6,146 bases of DNA, from assembly GCA_007130345.1 (NCBI GenBank), contig SLSP01000169.1, positions 1 through 6,146 of the forward strand, given 5' to 3'. A model generated the notes under the pieces. That model worked only from the letters and a program-made list of their open reading frames with translations. It was not told where the DNA came from and did no database searches. Below are positions 1-6,146 of the stretch, one piece after another (positions within the stretch are counted from its first letter, which is position 1; every line of letters begins with the position of its first letter). The stretch comes from Thermoflexales bacterium (GTDB lineage Bacteria; Chloroflexota; Anaerolineae; B4-G1; SLSP01). The position numbers were made by a program, and so were the translations under genes.

Positions 1-395
1 CCAATCTGCCCGAAGCCGCCGAGCTACTGGATATCGAATCGCCCCAGGATTTAGCCGCAATGGATACACTGGCCGAGCGCTTGCTGGCCTTGGGGCCGCA
101 GGCCGTGCTGGTCAAAGGCGGCCATCTCAACAGCAGTGAGAGCATCGATGTGTTGCATGATGGCCAGCACACCCTGCATTTACCGGCCCCCCGTGTCCAG
201 ACACGCAATACTCACGGCACCGGTTGTACCCTGTCCTCGGCGATTGCCGCGTATCTCGCTCGCGGTCTGTCTCTGACCGATGCGGTTCGTGCGGCTAAAA
301 CCTATTTGACAGCGGCCTTACAAGCGGCTGATCAACTGGACGTCGGCCAGGGTCATGGGCCGGTGCATCATTTTCATGCGCTGTGGACGCAGTAA
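1..395 (+). CDS. thiD: Hydroxymethylpyrimidine/phosphomethylpyrimidine kinase, 3' part (5' end outside the window)
   Basis: ThiD phosphorylates hydroxymethylpyrimidine and then its monophosphate with ATP, giving HMP-PP for thiamine synthesis in the cytoplasm. The frame is open from the window edge (first full codon at 3), so the ATG at 60 is internal. The 130 visible residues are about half of the usual length of roughly 265. They begin with NLPEAAELL, which matches the family's 'TPNxxEAxxL' segment. Then come VLVKGGH and the anion-hole/catalytic signature NTHGTGCTLSSAIAAYLA, with the GTGC cysteine at 225-227. The C-terminal helix (AVRAAKTYLTAAL) and a His-rich tail (GPVHHFHALW) are also typical. 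The reading frame is intact to the TAA at 393-395. The next gene starts about 175 bp downstream, beyond a palindromic repeat, so shared transcription is unclear. The family call is very secure. A fusion with another domain upstream cannot be excluded because the 5' half is not visible. Confidence 0.95.
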   Translation, partial: NLPEAAELLDIESPQDLAAMDTLAERLLALGPQAVLVKGGHLNSSESIDVLHDGQHTLHLPAPRVQTRNTHGTGCTLSSAIAAYLARGLSLTDAVRAAKTYLTAALQAADQLDVGQGHGPVHHFHALWTQ

Positions 396-446
396 TCACA
401 GGGCTACGTAATCATTCAGTCCCCTTTACCCCATTTATAGGGGAGA

Positions 447-488
447 AAGCCCCTCACCCCAACCCTCTCCCAAAGGGAGAGGGAGCTT
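447..488. repeat. REP-like palindromic intergenic element
   Basis: A perfect 9-bp stem, CCCTCTCCC (463-471) and GGGAGAGGG (475-483), closes on an AAA loop. An outer 4-bp arm AAGC (447-450) pairs with GCTT (485-488), leaving the C-rich bulge CCCTCACCCCAA on the left side only. A bulged palindrome built on CCCTCACCCCAACCCTCTCCC is, from general knowledge, a widespread dispersed intergenic repeat in proteobacterial genomes. Neither strand has a T-run after the stem, so this does not look like a standard rho-independent terminator, although it could slow RNA decay or weaken read-through after thiD. Only one copy lies in the window, so its repetitive nature is inferred from the motif. Confidence 0.65.
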
Positions 489-509
489 AAGGCAGTGGGC
501 TGAACGCTT

Positions 510-533
510 ACATGGCTACATGGCTACACGGTT
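510..533. repeat. Short tandem repeat, 8-bp unit
   Basis: Two perfect copies of ACATGGCT (510-517 and 518-525) are followed by a degenerate third copy ACACGGTT (526-533) with two mismatches. The array ends directly before the GTG at 534, 36 bp upstream of the preferred start of the next gene. It is too short to assign a role and may simply be replication slippage. Confidence 0.5.
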
Positions 534-558
534 GTGTGTAGGTTGGTTGAATACATTT

Positions 559-563
559 TGGAG
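559..563 (+). promoter_or_regulatory. Shine-Dalgarno site deciding the TTG start of the DUF502 gene
   Basis: TGGAG at 559-563 lies six bases before the TTG at 570-572. The other in-frame candidates, GTG at 534 and TTG at 543, have no purine-rich site at a usable distance. A start at 570 also makes the protein begin MQTLIRLFLKGL, the expected beginning for this family. Confidence 0.6.
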
Positions 564-569
564 CTGATT

Positions 570-1157
570 TTGCAAACCCTTATTCGTTTATTTCTAAAAG
601 GACTGGCCACGCTTGTGCCCATCGCCCTGACTTTGGCGATTTTGATCTGGCTCGGTGGCATAGCGGAACAAGGCATGGGCGCGGTGTTGGCTTGGCTGTT
701 GCCCGACGGTTTATACATTCCCGGTATGGGTGTAGTGGCGGGTTTAGCGCTGGTGATTGGTGTCGGCGTGCTTAGCCACAACTGGCTGTTTCAGCGCATT
801 TTTGACCTCGGCGAGTCATTATTAAATCGCCTGCCTTTAGTCAAAACCGTTTATCGAGCCATCAAAGATTTTGTCGATTATTTCAGCCAAGATAAAGACG
901 CGAGTTTGAAAACAGTGGTGCAAGTGCGCCACCCAGACCTGCCCATCAGCATGATTGGCTTTGTCACTCGTGAAGATTTTTCCCAATTGCCGTTTGGCAG
1001 CTCCAATGAAATCGCAGTGTATTTGCCCATGAGCTATCAAATCGGTGGCTATACGCTGATCCTGCCGCGTGCATGGGTCACGCCCTTGGACATTCCCTTT
1101 GAAGACGCCATGCGCTTGGTGGTCACCGGCGGTGTAGCGCGGCAGGCTCAAGACTGA
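570..1157 (+). CDS. DUF502 family inner-membrane protein
   Basis: This is a DUF502 (PF04367) protein of 195 aa if started at TTG 570; an upstream GTG at 534 would give 207 aa. Two membrane segments are visible, at about residues 10-30 and 50-72. They are followed by the family hallmark LPLVKTVYRAIKDF (88-101) and a soluble C-terminal domain. That domain carries the conserved YLPMSYQIGGYTLILPR (151-167) and FEDAMRLVVTGG (177-188). Length and domain order are normal. The biochemical function of bacterial DUF502 proteins is not established; the layout suggests a membrane-anchored cytoplasmic or periplasmic beta-rich domain. The stop codon overlaps the ATG of the transporter gene (TGATG at 1155-1159), so the two are probably translated from one mRNA. 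No convincing promoter was found in the 100 bp upstream. Confidence 0.88.
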   Translation: MQTLIRLFLKGLATLVPIALTLAILIWLGGIAEQGMGAVLAWLLPDGLYIPGMGVVAGLALVIGVGVLSHNWLFQRIFDLGESLLNRLPLVKTVYRAIKDFVDYFSQDKDASLKTVVQVRHPDLPISMIGFVTREDFSQLPFGSSNEIAVYLPMSYQIGGYTLILPRAWVTPLDIPFEDAMRLVVTGGVARQAQD

Positions 1158-2044
1158 TGAACCCGTCCGTGCTGCGGGCGATGCTGTTAATGTTGCTGTC
1201 CACACTGCTGTTAGCGGTGATGCACGCTATGGTGCGGCATGTGGGTCAGGAACTGCATGCCTTTGAAATTGCTTTTTTCCGTAATTTATTTGGCCTGATG
1301 GCGGTGTTGCCGTTATTTTGGCGGGTTGGCTGGCGCGGGTTTGCCACCCGTCGGCCTGGTCTGCATCTGTTGCGCGGCATGACAGGAATTTGCGCCATGT
1401 TAGGTTGGTTTTATGGCTTAACTATGGTGCCGATTGCACCGGCTACGGCGCTGAGTTTTACGGCGGCGATTTTTGCCTCGTTGGGTGCGGTGGTATTGTT
1501 AGGCGAACGGATGCGCTTACGGCGCTGGAGTGCTGTCATTATTGGGTTCATCGGCATGCTGATTGTCTTGCGACCGGGGCTGATCACCATCGGCATGGGT
1601 GAAATTGCGATTATGTTTTCCGCGCTATGCTGGGGATTGAGTCTGGTATTGGTCAAACGCTTGAGCACGACAGAATCAACGGTGGTGATTGTCGCCTGGA
1701 TGTCGGTACTGCTGACGCTGTTTTCTTTCCCCGCCGCGCTGCTGGTCTGGCAATGGCCGACTCTCAGCCAATTGGCTTGGTTGGTGTCGATCGGGGTTTT
1801 GGCTACGGCGGGGCATTTGGCTATGGTGGGCGCGCTACAGCGCACTGATACCACCGTGCTTATGCCGCTGGATTTCACCCGCCTACTCTGGGCCAGCGCC
1901 ATCGGCTATTGGGCGTTTAGCGAAATCCCCGATGTCTGGACTTGGGTCGGTGGCAGCGTCATTTTTGCCAGTGCGGCCTATATCAGTTTCCGCGAAGCCC
2001 GCCTAGCGCGCCAAGGCCAATTAACAACGCCGCCAAGGCATTAA
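1157..2044 (+). CDS. EamA/DMT-superfamily ten-helix transporter
   Basis: This 295-aa drug/metabolite transporter has two EamA repeats and about ten membrane helices, at roughly residues 7-25, 36-54, 71-89, 95-115, 122-139, 147-166, 176-198, 206-225, 235-253 and 262-278. Typical repeat-1 features are FFRNLFGL (40-47), LHLLRG (69-74), ATALSFTAAIFASLGA (96-111) and the LGERMRLRRW turn with its conserved Gly-Glu (115-124). The second repeat ends in the equivalent FSEIPDVWTWVGG (254-266). The substrate cannot be read from sequence; related proteins carry amino acids, nucleobases, S-adenosylmethionine or other metabolites, usually by exchange or proton coupling in the inner membrane. The start ATG shares its A with the TGA of the DUF502 gene and has no strong Shine-Dalgarno site, which points to translational coupling. 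The C-terminal tail is short and basic. Confidence 0.9.
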   Translation: MNPSVLRAMLLMLLSTLLLAVMHAMVRHVGQELHAFEIAFFRNLFGLMAVLPLFWRVGWRGFATRRPGLHLLRGMTGICAMLGWFYGLTMVPIAPATALSFTAAIFASLGAVVLLGERMRLRRWSAVIIGFIGMLIVLRPGLITIGMGEIAIMFSALCWGLSLVLVKRLSTTESTVVIVAWMSVLLTLFSFPAALLVWQWPTLSQLAWLVSIGVLATAGHLAMVGALQRTDTTVLMPLDFTRLLWASAIGYWAFSEIPDVWTWVGGSVIFASAAYISFREARLARQGQLTTPPRH

Positions 2045-2057
2045 AAAACCTACGGCA

Positions 2058-3488
2058 CTAAACGCTGAGAGTTTTTCCAGACAAGGCCAAGCAACCGGGC
2101 AGACGTACTGCGGTGTGGTTGCGATAGCCGATGAGTGGGGTCAGACCACGCTGAGCGAGGGCTTGGGCGGCTCGTTCGCTGAGCACTACCGCCGTAGCGG
2201 TTTGCAGTCGAATGTCATCATCATCAGCGCGGTAGCTGAAAGTGGGCAAATCGGCCAGCGTGACGGCCAAACTCGGATCAAACGGGGTGTCAGGGTCTTG
2301 CAAGCCGAGTCCTAGCCCGACGGTTAAACCCAGCGCGGCTGAGCACCAGAGCAGATCTTGGGGTAGTGTGGGCTGCTCCTCAAAGGCGAAACTGTCAATC
2401 GCATCGGTACGGCTGCCGTAAGGCTGGCGCATCAGCACATCGGGCAATCCCAAACACAGCCACGAGGCCACGCTGCTGCTGCGCAGTGCCTGCCAGCGTT
2501 CTGCAACCACAGGCTCCAACGGTTGCCAGCGGTCGGGATCGACCAAATCCGCCACCGAGGAACAGCCCACCACACTGGGATCAGCCGCCGCCAATAAAGG
2601 CGCACCCGCCGCTTGAGCGAGGGTAGCCAATCCGGCTAGATTGTGGATGTCCTCAACGGTTGCAGAAAAGCTGTACAAACCACTGAGCAGTGTCCACGGC
2701 TGATCGTCACGACCGGAGAACAGGTACTGATATACCGCACTGCTTGCCAAATCGTGGCCGGCCGCTTGCAGATCGGCACGTAATTCAGCATGGCTTAACG
2801 GTAACAGCCACAGTTCGAACGCTTCGCTGTCCAATTGGGTTAATAGCCACCACAGGCCGCGCCAGTGGGCTTCCAAGGTGCGCAAAGCCGGTTGCCGCAA
2901 TACAGTGCGCAAGGCTGCGCTGAGGCTCAGGGCAGCGGCCTGCCGATATGGCTCGACGGCTTGGGTCTCGACCACATGGGGAGCGACCCAGTCTTTCAGT
3001 AACCGCTGCAACGCCTGTTCCGCAGGCGCTGGAGGTGCGGAGTGCGGTGTACCGCCAAGCAATTGTTCAAAGGGCGACGCGGAGTCGGCAGCGGTGCTTG
3101 GCGTTGCAGTCGATGCAGAGGCAGCATTCAGTTGTTCAATCAACAGCGCCGCTTGACTGGGATCACCCAAACTACGGTATAGATTCAGCAAGGGATTAAG
3201 TTGTGCCGAGTGTTGACACAGCGCATCAGGATGAAAATCATCCAGCGAGGTAAACGACAACCGCCCGTGATCTGGCAGATCAACGCTCGGTGCGAGACGC
3301 TGCATCAGAGCATCAAAGCAATCGATATCCACACGGATCAGCGGGCGCTGACCGAGGGCTTGCTGGGCTGAGCTGGCACCCAGCCAGTCACCCATCAGCA
3401 GTAAACGCGCAGGTTGACCCGCTTGACGTGGCCGAGCGGCGGTAGTGTGAGTGCCTAAGGTAAATTGTGCTGTGATCGACATAGCCAT
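2058..3488 (-). CDS. Single-chain TssB/TssC-like (type VI secretion sheath-like) protein, orphan
   Basis: This 476-aa protein appears to join both type VI sheath subunits. Residues about 26-118 resemble TssB/VipA: LLLMGDWLG (29-37), RPLIRVDIDCFDALMQRLAP (48-67), then LSFTSLDDFHPDALC (77-91) and NPLLNLYRSL (98-107), the small-subunit 'DFxPdxv...Ll..R..L' pattern. An Ala/Ser/Thr/Pro-rich linker (about 121-157) follows. Residues about 175-476 resemble TssC/VipB: LEAHWRGLWWLL (205-216), LLSGLYSF...D (267-280), GAPLLAAADPSVVG (295-308), RWQALRSS (331-338), LGLPDVLMRQPYG (346-358) and FAFEEQ (368-372). A C-terminal part ends with SERAAQALAQRGLTPL (437-452). There is no signal peptide. At 476 aa it is shorter than separate TssB plus TssC (about 650 in total). 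It lacks type VI neighbours in the window, so function is unknown: a sheath-like assembly, a partner of a cluster elsewhere, or another role. Start ATG 3488; ATG 3482 is a close alternative. The sheath relationship is confident, the function is not. Confidence 0.8.
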   Translation of the reverse strand: MAMSITAQFTLGTHTTAARPRQAGQPARLLLMGDWLGASSAQQALGQRPLIRVDIDCFDALMQRLAPSVDLPDHGRLSFTSLDDFHPDALCQHSAQLNPLLNLYRSLGDPSQAALLIEQLNAASASTATPSTAADSASPFEQLLGGTPHSAPPAPAEQALQRLLKDWVAPHVVETQAVEPYRQAAALSLSAALRTVLRQPALRTLEAHWRGLWWLLTQLDSEAFELWLLPLSHAELRADLQAAGHDLASSAVYQYLFSGRDDQPWTLLSGLYSFSATVEDIHNLAGLATLAQAAGAPLLAAADPSVVGCSSVADLVDPDRWQPLEPVVAERWQALRSSSVASWLCLGLPDVLMRQPYGSRTDAIDSFAFEEQPTLPQDLLWCSAALGLTVGLGLGLQDPDTPFDPSLAVTLADLPTFSYRADDDDIRLQTATAVVLSERAAQALAQRGLTPLIGYRNHTAVRLPGCLALSGKTLSV

Positions 3489-3614
3489 TGTTCTCGTAAC
3501 AGTGCAAACACCTAGTGTGATTATATCGCTGTTCTGCCCTCAACGGTGAATCAGCCCTATGTTCAAGGTGTGCGACAATAGGCTCACTGCTTAACCTTCT
3601 TACGATTAAACGTT
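3489..3614. other. Divergent intergenic region between the sheath-like gene and mfd
   Basis: These 126 bp must hold the start signals for both the minus-strand sheath-like gene and mfd. On the minus strand there is a clear TATAAT. On the plus strand I found no convincing -35/-10 pair; TACGAT at 3601-3606 is the nearest -10-like match but has no partner and would leave mfd nearly leaderless. No small ORF, RNA gene or terminator was evident. Confidence 0.5.
3520..3525 (-). promoter_or_regulatory. Probable sigma-70 -10 box for the sheath-like gene
   Basis: Read on the minus strand, 3525-3520 is a perfect TATAAT. A partial -35 match, TTCACC (3550-3545), lies 19 bp upstream, longer than the ideal 17. 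Transcription would start near 3513 and leave a leader of about 25 nt before the ATG at 3488. The ribosome site is weak (GAG at 3495-3493). The perfect -10 box in a divergent intergenic region supports independent transcription of this gene, but the poor -35 keeps confidence moderate. Confidence 0.45.
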
Positions 3615-6146
3615 ATGACCAAAACCGCTCCACTCGGTTGCGTACTGGAATGTACGCAACCGACTCATGTTTCCCAGCCTGCGCGCTGGCAGGCTTTACC
3701 CAACACAGCTCAGGCGCTGGCGCTCAGTACCCTAGCGCAACAGCATCAGGGATTGACCCTGATCATCACGCCCGACAGCCAAACCGCTCAACGCTTACAC
3801 GCTGAGCTGGGCTTTTTTGCCGAGCGGCTGGAAAGTACCGTGCTGCCGGATTGGGAAACCCTGCCCTATGATGTGTTCTCACCGCACCAGGAGATTATCG
3901 CCCAACGCTTGGGCATTCTCTATCGGCTGCCGACCCAAAGTGCCGGGGTGCTGATTGTGCCGGTGGCGACCCTGTTGCAGCGGCTGGCTCCCCGCGATTA
4001 TCTGGATCGTCATGCCCTGCTGCTGGCGGTGGGTGAGCGCCTGGATCGTGAGGGGTTTCGTCTGCGTCTGGAAGCCGCTGGGTATAATGCGGTGGCCCAA
4101 GTGATGGAGCACGGTGAATTTGCCGTGCGCGGTTCACTGATTGATCTATTCCCTAGCGGTGCCGAGCACCCTTATCGGATTGATTTATTCGATGATGACA
4201 TCGACTCCATCCGCAGCTTTGACCCTGAAACCCAGCGCACCCGGGATAAAACCGACCAGATTGAATTGCTGCCCGCGCGTGAATTTCCGCTATCACAGCA
4301 GGCGATTACCCAGTTTCGTCAACGTTATCGCAGTCTATTCAGCGGCGACACCAGCCGCAGTGTGATTTATCAAGAAGTCAGTGACGGCCATGCACCCGGG
4401 GGCATCGAGTATTATTTACCGCTGTTTTTTGCCCAAACCGCGACCTTGTTTGATTATTTGCCGCCCGCAACCCTGGTCGTGCAACTGCCCGGCGTCACCG
4501 AGGCCATTGAGCAATTTTGGGTGCAGATCGAAGATCGCTATGACAGCCGCCGCCACGATATTGAACGTCCACTGCTGCCGCCTGCTGAATTATTTCTCGA
4601 TCAGCCTACGGTACACTCGGCACTGGCAGCGCATCTGCGAGTGATGATTGACGCTGCCGACCCGCCGCCCATGCCGCCGCCAAGCCTGGCGTTTAACCCC
4701 CGGGCTGAAGATCCGGCAGCCGCTTTGCGCGCCTTTGTGGACACTTTCCCAGGGCGAGTGTTATTGACTGTGGAATCAGCCGGTCGCCGTGAGCTGCTGT
4801 CAGACACCTTACAGCGGTATCAATTACGCCCGCCAGTCGCCACCCGTTGGGAGGATTTTTTAAACGCCTCGGAACCGTTGATGTTGTGCATTGCTCCCCT
4901 GGAACAAGGCATGGTGCTCGATCACCCCCCGCTGGCGGTGATTGCGGAATCGCAGTTGTTTGGCGAATGGGTGCCGCAACGGCGACGACGGCGCGTCAGC
5001 CGTGATGCTGAGCGCATTGTCCGCGATCTGGCCTCGCTGACCATCGGCGCTCCGGTAGTGCATGAAGACCACGGCGTGGCGCGTTATGCCGGGCTACAGC
5101 GGATGAATATCGCAGGATTCGATGCCGAGTACGCCGTGCTGGAGTATGCCGGTTCCGATAAGCTGTATGTGCCGGTCGCCGCCTTGCACAAACTCAGTCG
5201 CTACGCTGGGGCCTCTCCCGAAGTCGCACCCCTGCATAAGCTCGGTTCTGACCAATGGGATAAAGCCCGGCGTAAAGCCGCTGAGAAAATTCGCGACGCC
5301 GCCGCCGAGTTATTGGAGCTGTACGCCCGACGCCAAGCGCGTCCCGGTCATGCGTTTGGCCTTGCAGAAACCGACTATGCGGCCTTCGCTGCCGCGTTTC
5401 CCTTTGAAGAAACCCCGGATCAGGCGGCGGCCATTGCGGCGGTGCTGGCCGATATGCGCAGTGATAAGCCGATGGATCGGGTGGTGTGTGGCGATGTCGG
5501 CTTTGGTAAAACCGAAGTCGCCATGCGGGCGGCGTTTGTCGCCGTGCAGGGTGGTTCACAAGTGGCGGTGTTAGTACCGACTACCCTGCTGGCGCAACAA
5601 CATTATCAGAACTTTCTTGATCGCTTTGCTGATTGGCCGGTGCGGATTGAACTGCTGTCGCGGTTTCGCAGTGCCAAGCAACAGCAAGTCGCACTGACGG
5701 GACTGGCCGAGGGCAAGGTGGATATCCTCATCGGCACCCATAAATTGCTGCAAACCGATGTACAATTTCAGCACTTGGGCTTGGTGATCATCGATGAAGA
5801 ACATCGCTTTGGGGTGCGACAAAAAGAACGGCTGAAAGCCCTGCGCGCTGAGGTGGATATGCTCACTCTCACCGCAACCCCGATTCCACGCACTCTGAAT
5901 ATGGCCCTGGCCAGTTTGCGGGATTTGTCGATTATTATTACCCCGCCTGCTGGGCGCCTGGCGGTGAAAACCTTTGTCGGCCAGTGGAATAAGCCGTTGA
6001 TCCGCGAAGCCTGCCAGCGCGAGCTCAAACGCGGCGGTCAGGTGTATTTTCTCCACAACGAGGTGCAGACGATTGATCAGACGGCCCGTGAGCTGGCGGA
6101 TATGGTGCCCGAAGCGCGGATTGCCGTAGCTCATGGCCAGTTGCGC
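3615..6146 (+). CDS. mfd: Transcription-repair coupling factor Mfd, first 844 residues (3' end outside the window)
   Basis: Mfd binds RNA polymerase stalled at DNA lesions, pushes it off using ATP-driven translocation and recruits UvrA. The frame is open with no stop from 3615 to the window end, covering 844 of about 1150 residues. The UvrB-like N-terminal module includes DWETLPYDVFSPHQE (from residue 79), VMEHGEFAVRGSLIDLFP and GIEYYLPLFF. The RNA polymerase-interacting domain begins near HEDHGVARYAG (483 onward) and includes KLYVPVAALHKLSRYAG. The helicase domain shows Walker A GDVGFGKT (626-633), motif Ia TTLLAQQHY (656-664), GTHKLL (707-712), Walker B DEEH (727-730) and TATP (753-756). 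The rest of the second RecA-like domain and the UvrA-inhibiting C-terminal domain lie outside. ATG 3615 is the first possible start after the in-frame TAG at 3579 and agrees with E. coli Mfd within about seven residues. There is no clear Shine-Dalgarno site, and a strong hairpin lies at codons 7-17. A PPPMPPP run and an RRRRR run are present in the less conserved middle region. Confidence 0.97.
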   Translation, partial: MTKTAPLGCVLECTQPTHVSQPARWQALPNTAQALALSTLAQQHQGLTLIITPDSQTAQRLHAELGFFAERLESTVLPDWETLPYDVFSPHQEIIAQRLGILYRLPTQSAGVLIVPVATLLQRLAPRDYLDRHALLLAVGERLDREGFRLRLEAAGYNAVAQVMEHGEFAVRGSLIDLFPSGAEHPYRIDLFDDDIDSIRSFDPETQRTRDKTDQIELLPAREFPLSQQAITQFRQRYRSLFSGDTSRSVIYQEVSDGHAPGGIEYYLPLFFAQTATLFDYLPPATLVVQLPGVTEAIEQFWVQIEDRYDSRRHDIERPLLPPAELFLDQPTVHSALAAHLRVMIDAADPPPMPPPSLAFNPRAEDPAAALRAFVDTFPGRVLLTVESAGRRELLSDTLQRYQLRPPVATRWEDFLNASEPLMLCIAPLEQGMVLDHPPLAVIAESQLFGEWVPQRRRRRVSRDAERIVRDLASLTIGAPVVHEDHGVARYAGLQRMNIAGFDAEYAVLEYAGSDKLYVPVAALHKLSRYAGASPEVAPLHKLGSDQWDKARRKAAEKIRDAAAELLELYARRQARPGHAFGLAETDYAAFAAAFPFEETPDQAAAIAAVLADMRSDKPMDRVVCGDVGFGKTEVAMRAAFVAVQGGSQVAVLVPTTLLAQQHYQNFLDRFADWPVRIELLSRFRSAKQQQVALTGLAEGKVDILIGTHKLLQTDVQFQHLGLVIIDEEHRFGVRQKERLKALRAEVDMLTLTATPIPRTLNMALASLRDLSIIITPPAGRLAVKTFVGQWNKPLIREACQRELKRGGQVYFLHNEVQTIDQTARELADMVPEARIAVAHGQLR
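3634..3663. repeat. Perfect 12-bp inverted repeat (hairpin) inside the start of mfd
   Basis: TCGGTTGCGTAC (3634-3645) and GTACGCAACCGA (3652-3663) are exact reverse complements separated by TGGAAT. In mfd mRNA this gives a stable 12-bp stem starting 20 nt into the coding sequence. No T-run follows, so it is not an intrinsic terminator. It could be an RNA structure affecting initiation or a protein-binding dyad in DNA. Confidence 0.8.

Noticed and set aside
463..483. The 9-bp hairpin as an intrinsic terminator of thiD
   Set aside because: No T-run follows the stem on either strand; it is better explained as a REP-like element.
1411..1902. A 163-codon minus-strand open frame opposite the EamA transporter gene
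   Set aside because: The plus-strand frame encodes a clear ten-helix transporter. The antisense product is rich in Ser, Thr, Pro and Lys without any family pattern.
2041..2080. A terminator between the converging transporter and sheath-like genes
   Set aside because: There are T-runs (TTTTTT on the minus strand at 2050-2043) and a 4-bp AAAC/GTTT pairing, but no GC-rich stem of useful length precedes a T-run.
2058..3488. The sheath-like gene as evidence of a type VI secretion cluster or a prophage tail module
   Set aside because: Neighbours on both sides are housekeeping or metabolic genes. No Hcp, VgrG, baseplate, ClpV, phage or integrase gene is visible.
3508..3518. Small dyad ACAC-CTA-GTGT centred on the predicted transcription start of the sheath-like gene
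   Set aside because: Its arms are only 4 bp, which is expected by chance in a region this size; not enough to call an operator.
5122..5574. A 150-codon plus-strand frame within mfd
   Set aside because: It is out of frame with mfd, which is continuous and conserved across this stretch. The product is Pro-, Arg- and Cys-rich, typical of a shifted reading.
5571..6134. A 187-codon open frame on the minus strand opposite mfd
   Set aside because: It lies entirely opposite the strongly conserved helicase motifs of mfd, and its translation shows no recognisable domain. Long antisense frames are common in GC-rich genes.

Overview
The window reads as a moderately GC-rich (roughly 55% by eye) chromosomal segment of a gammaproteobacterium. 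The best taxonomic clue is Mfd: its translated motifs follow the Escherichia coli protein almost residue for residue through the helicase part, and its Walker A lysine falls at residue 632 against 634 in E. coli. The sequence does not allow a genus to be named.

Layout, left to right: (1) the 3' half of thiD, thiamine pyrimidine (HMP) phosphate kinase, cut by the window start; (2) a short intergenic stretch with a GC-rich REP-like palindrome and a small 8-bp tandem repeat; (3) a two-gene unit on the + strand, a DUF502 membrane protein probably starting at a TTG, then a ten-helix EamA/DMT transporter whose ATG overlaps the preceding TGA; (4) converging on it after a 13-bp gap, a 476-aa minus-strand gene; (5) a 126-bp divergent intergenic region; (6) the first 844 codons of mfd on the + strand, cut by the window end.

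The minus-strand gene is the unusual item. Its N-terminal part looks like the small sheath subunit of type VI secretion (TssB/VipA) and the remainder like the large sheath subunit (TssC/VipB), joined by a low-complexity Ala/Ser/Thr/Pro linker. It stands alone among housekeeping genes, with its own good -10 box and no other secretion gene in view. A single-chain sheath-like protein outside a type VI cluster is the best candidate here for something functionally undescribed.

A second notable item is a perfect 12-bp inverted repeat with a 6-nt loop inside codons 7-17 of mfd, just after a start codon that lacks a clear Shine-Dalgarno sequence. The remaining genes are ordinary. No tRNA, rRNA, CRISPR array, insertion sequence or integrase was seen, and no stretch longer than 300 bases lacks a gene.
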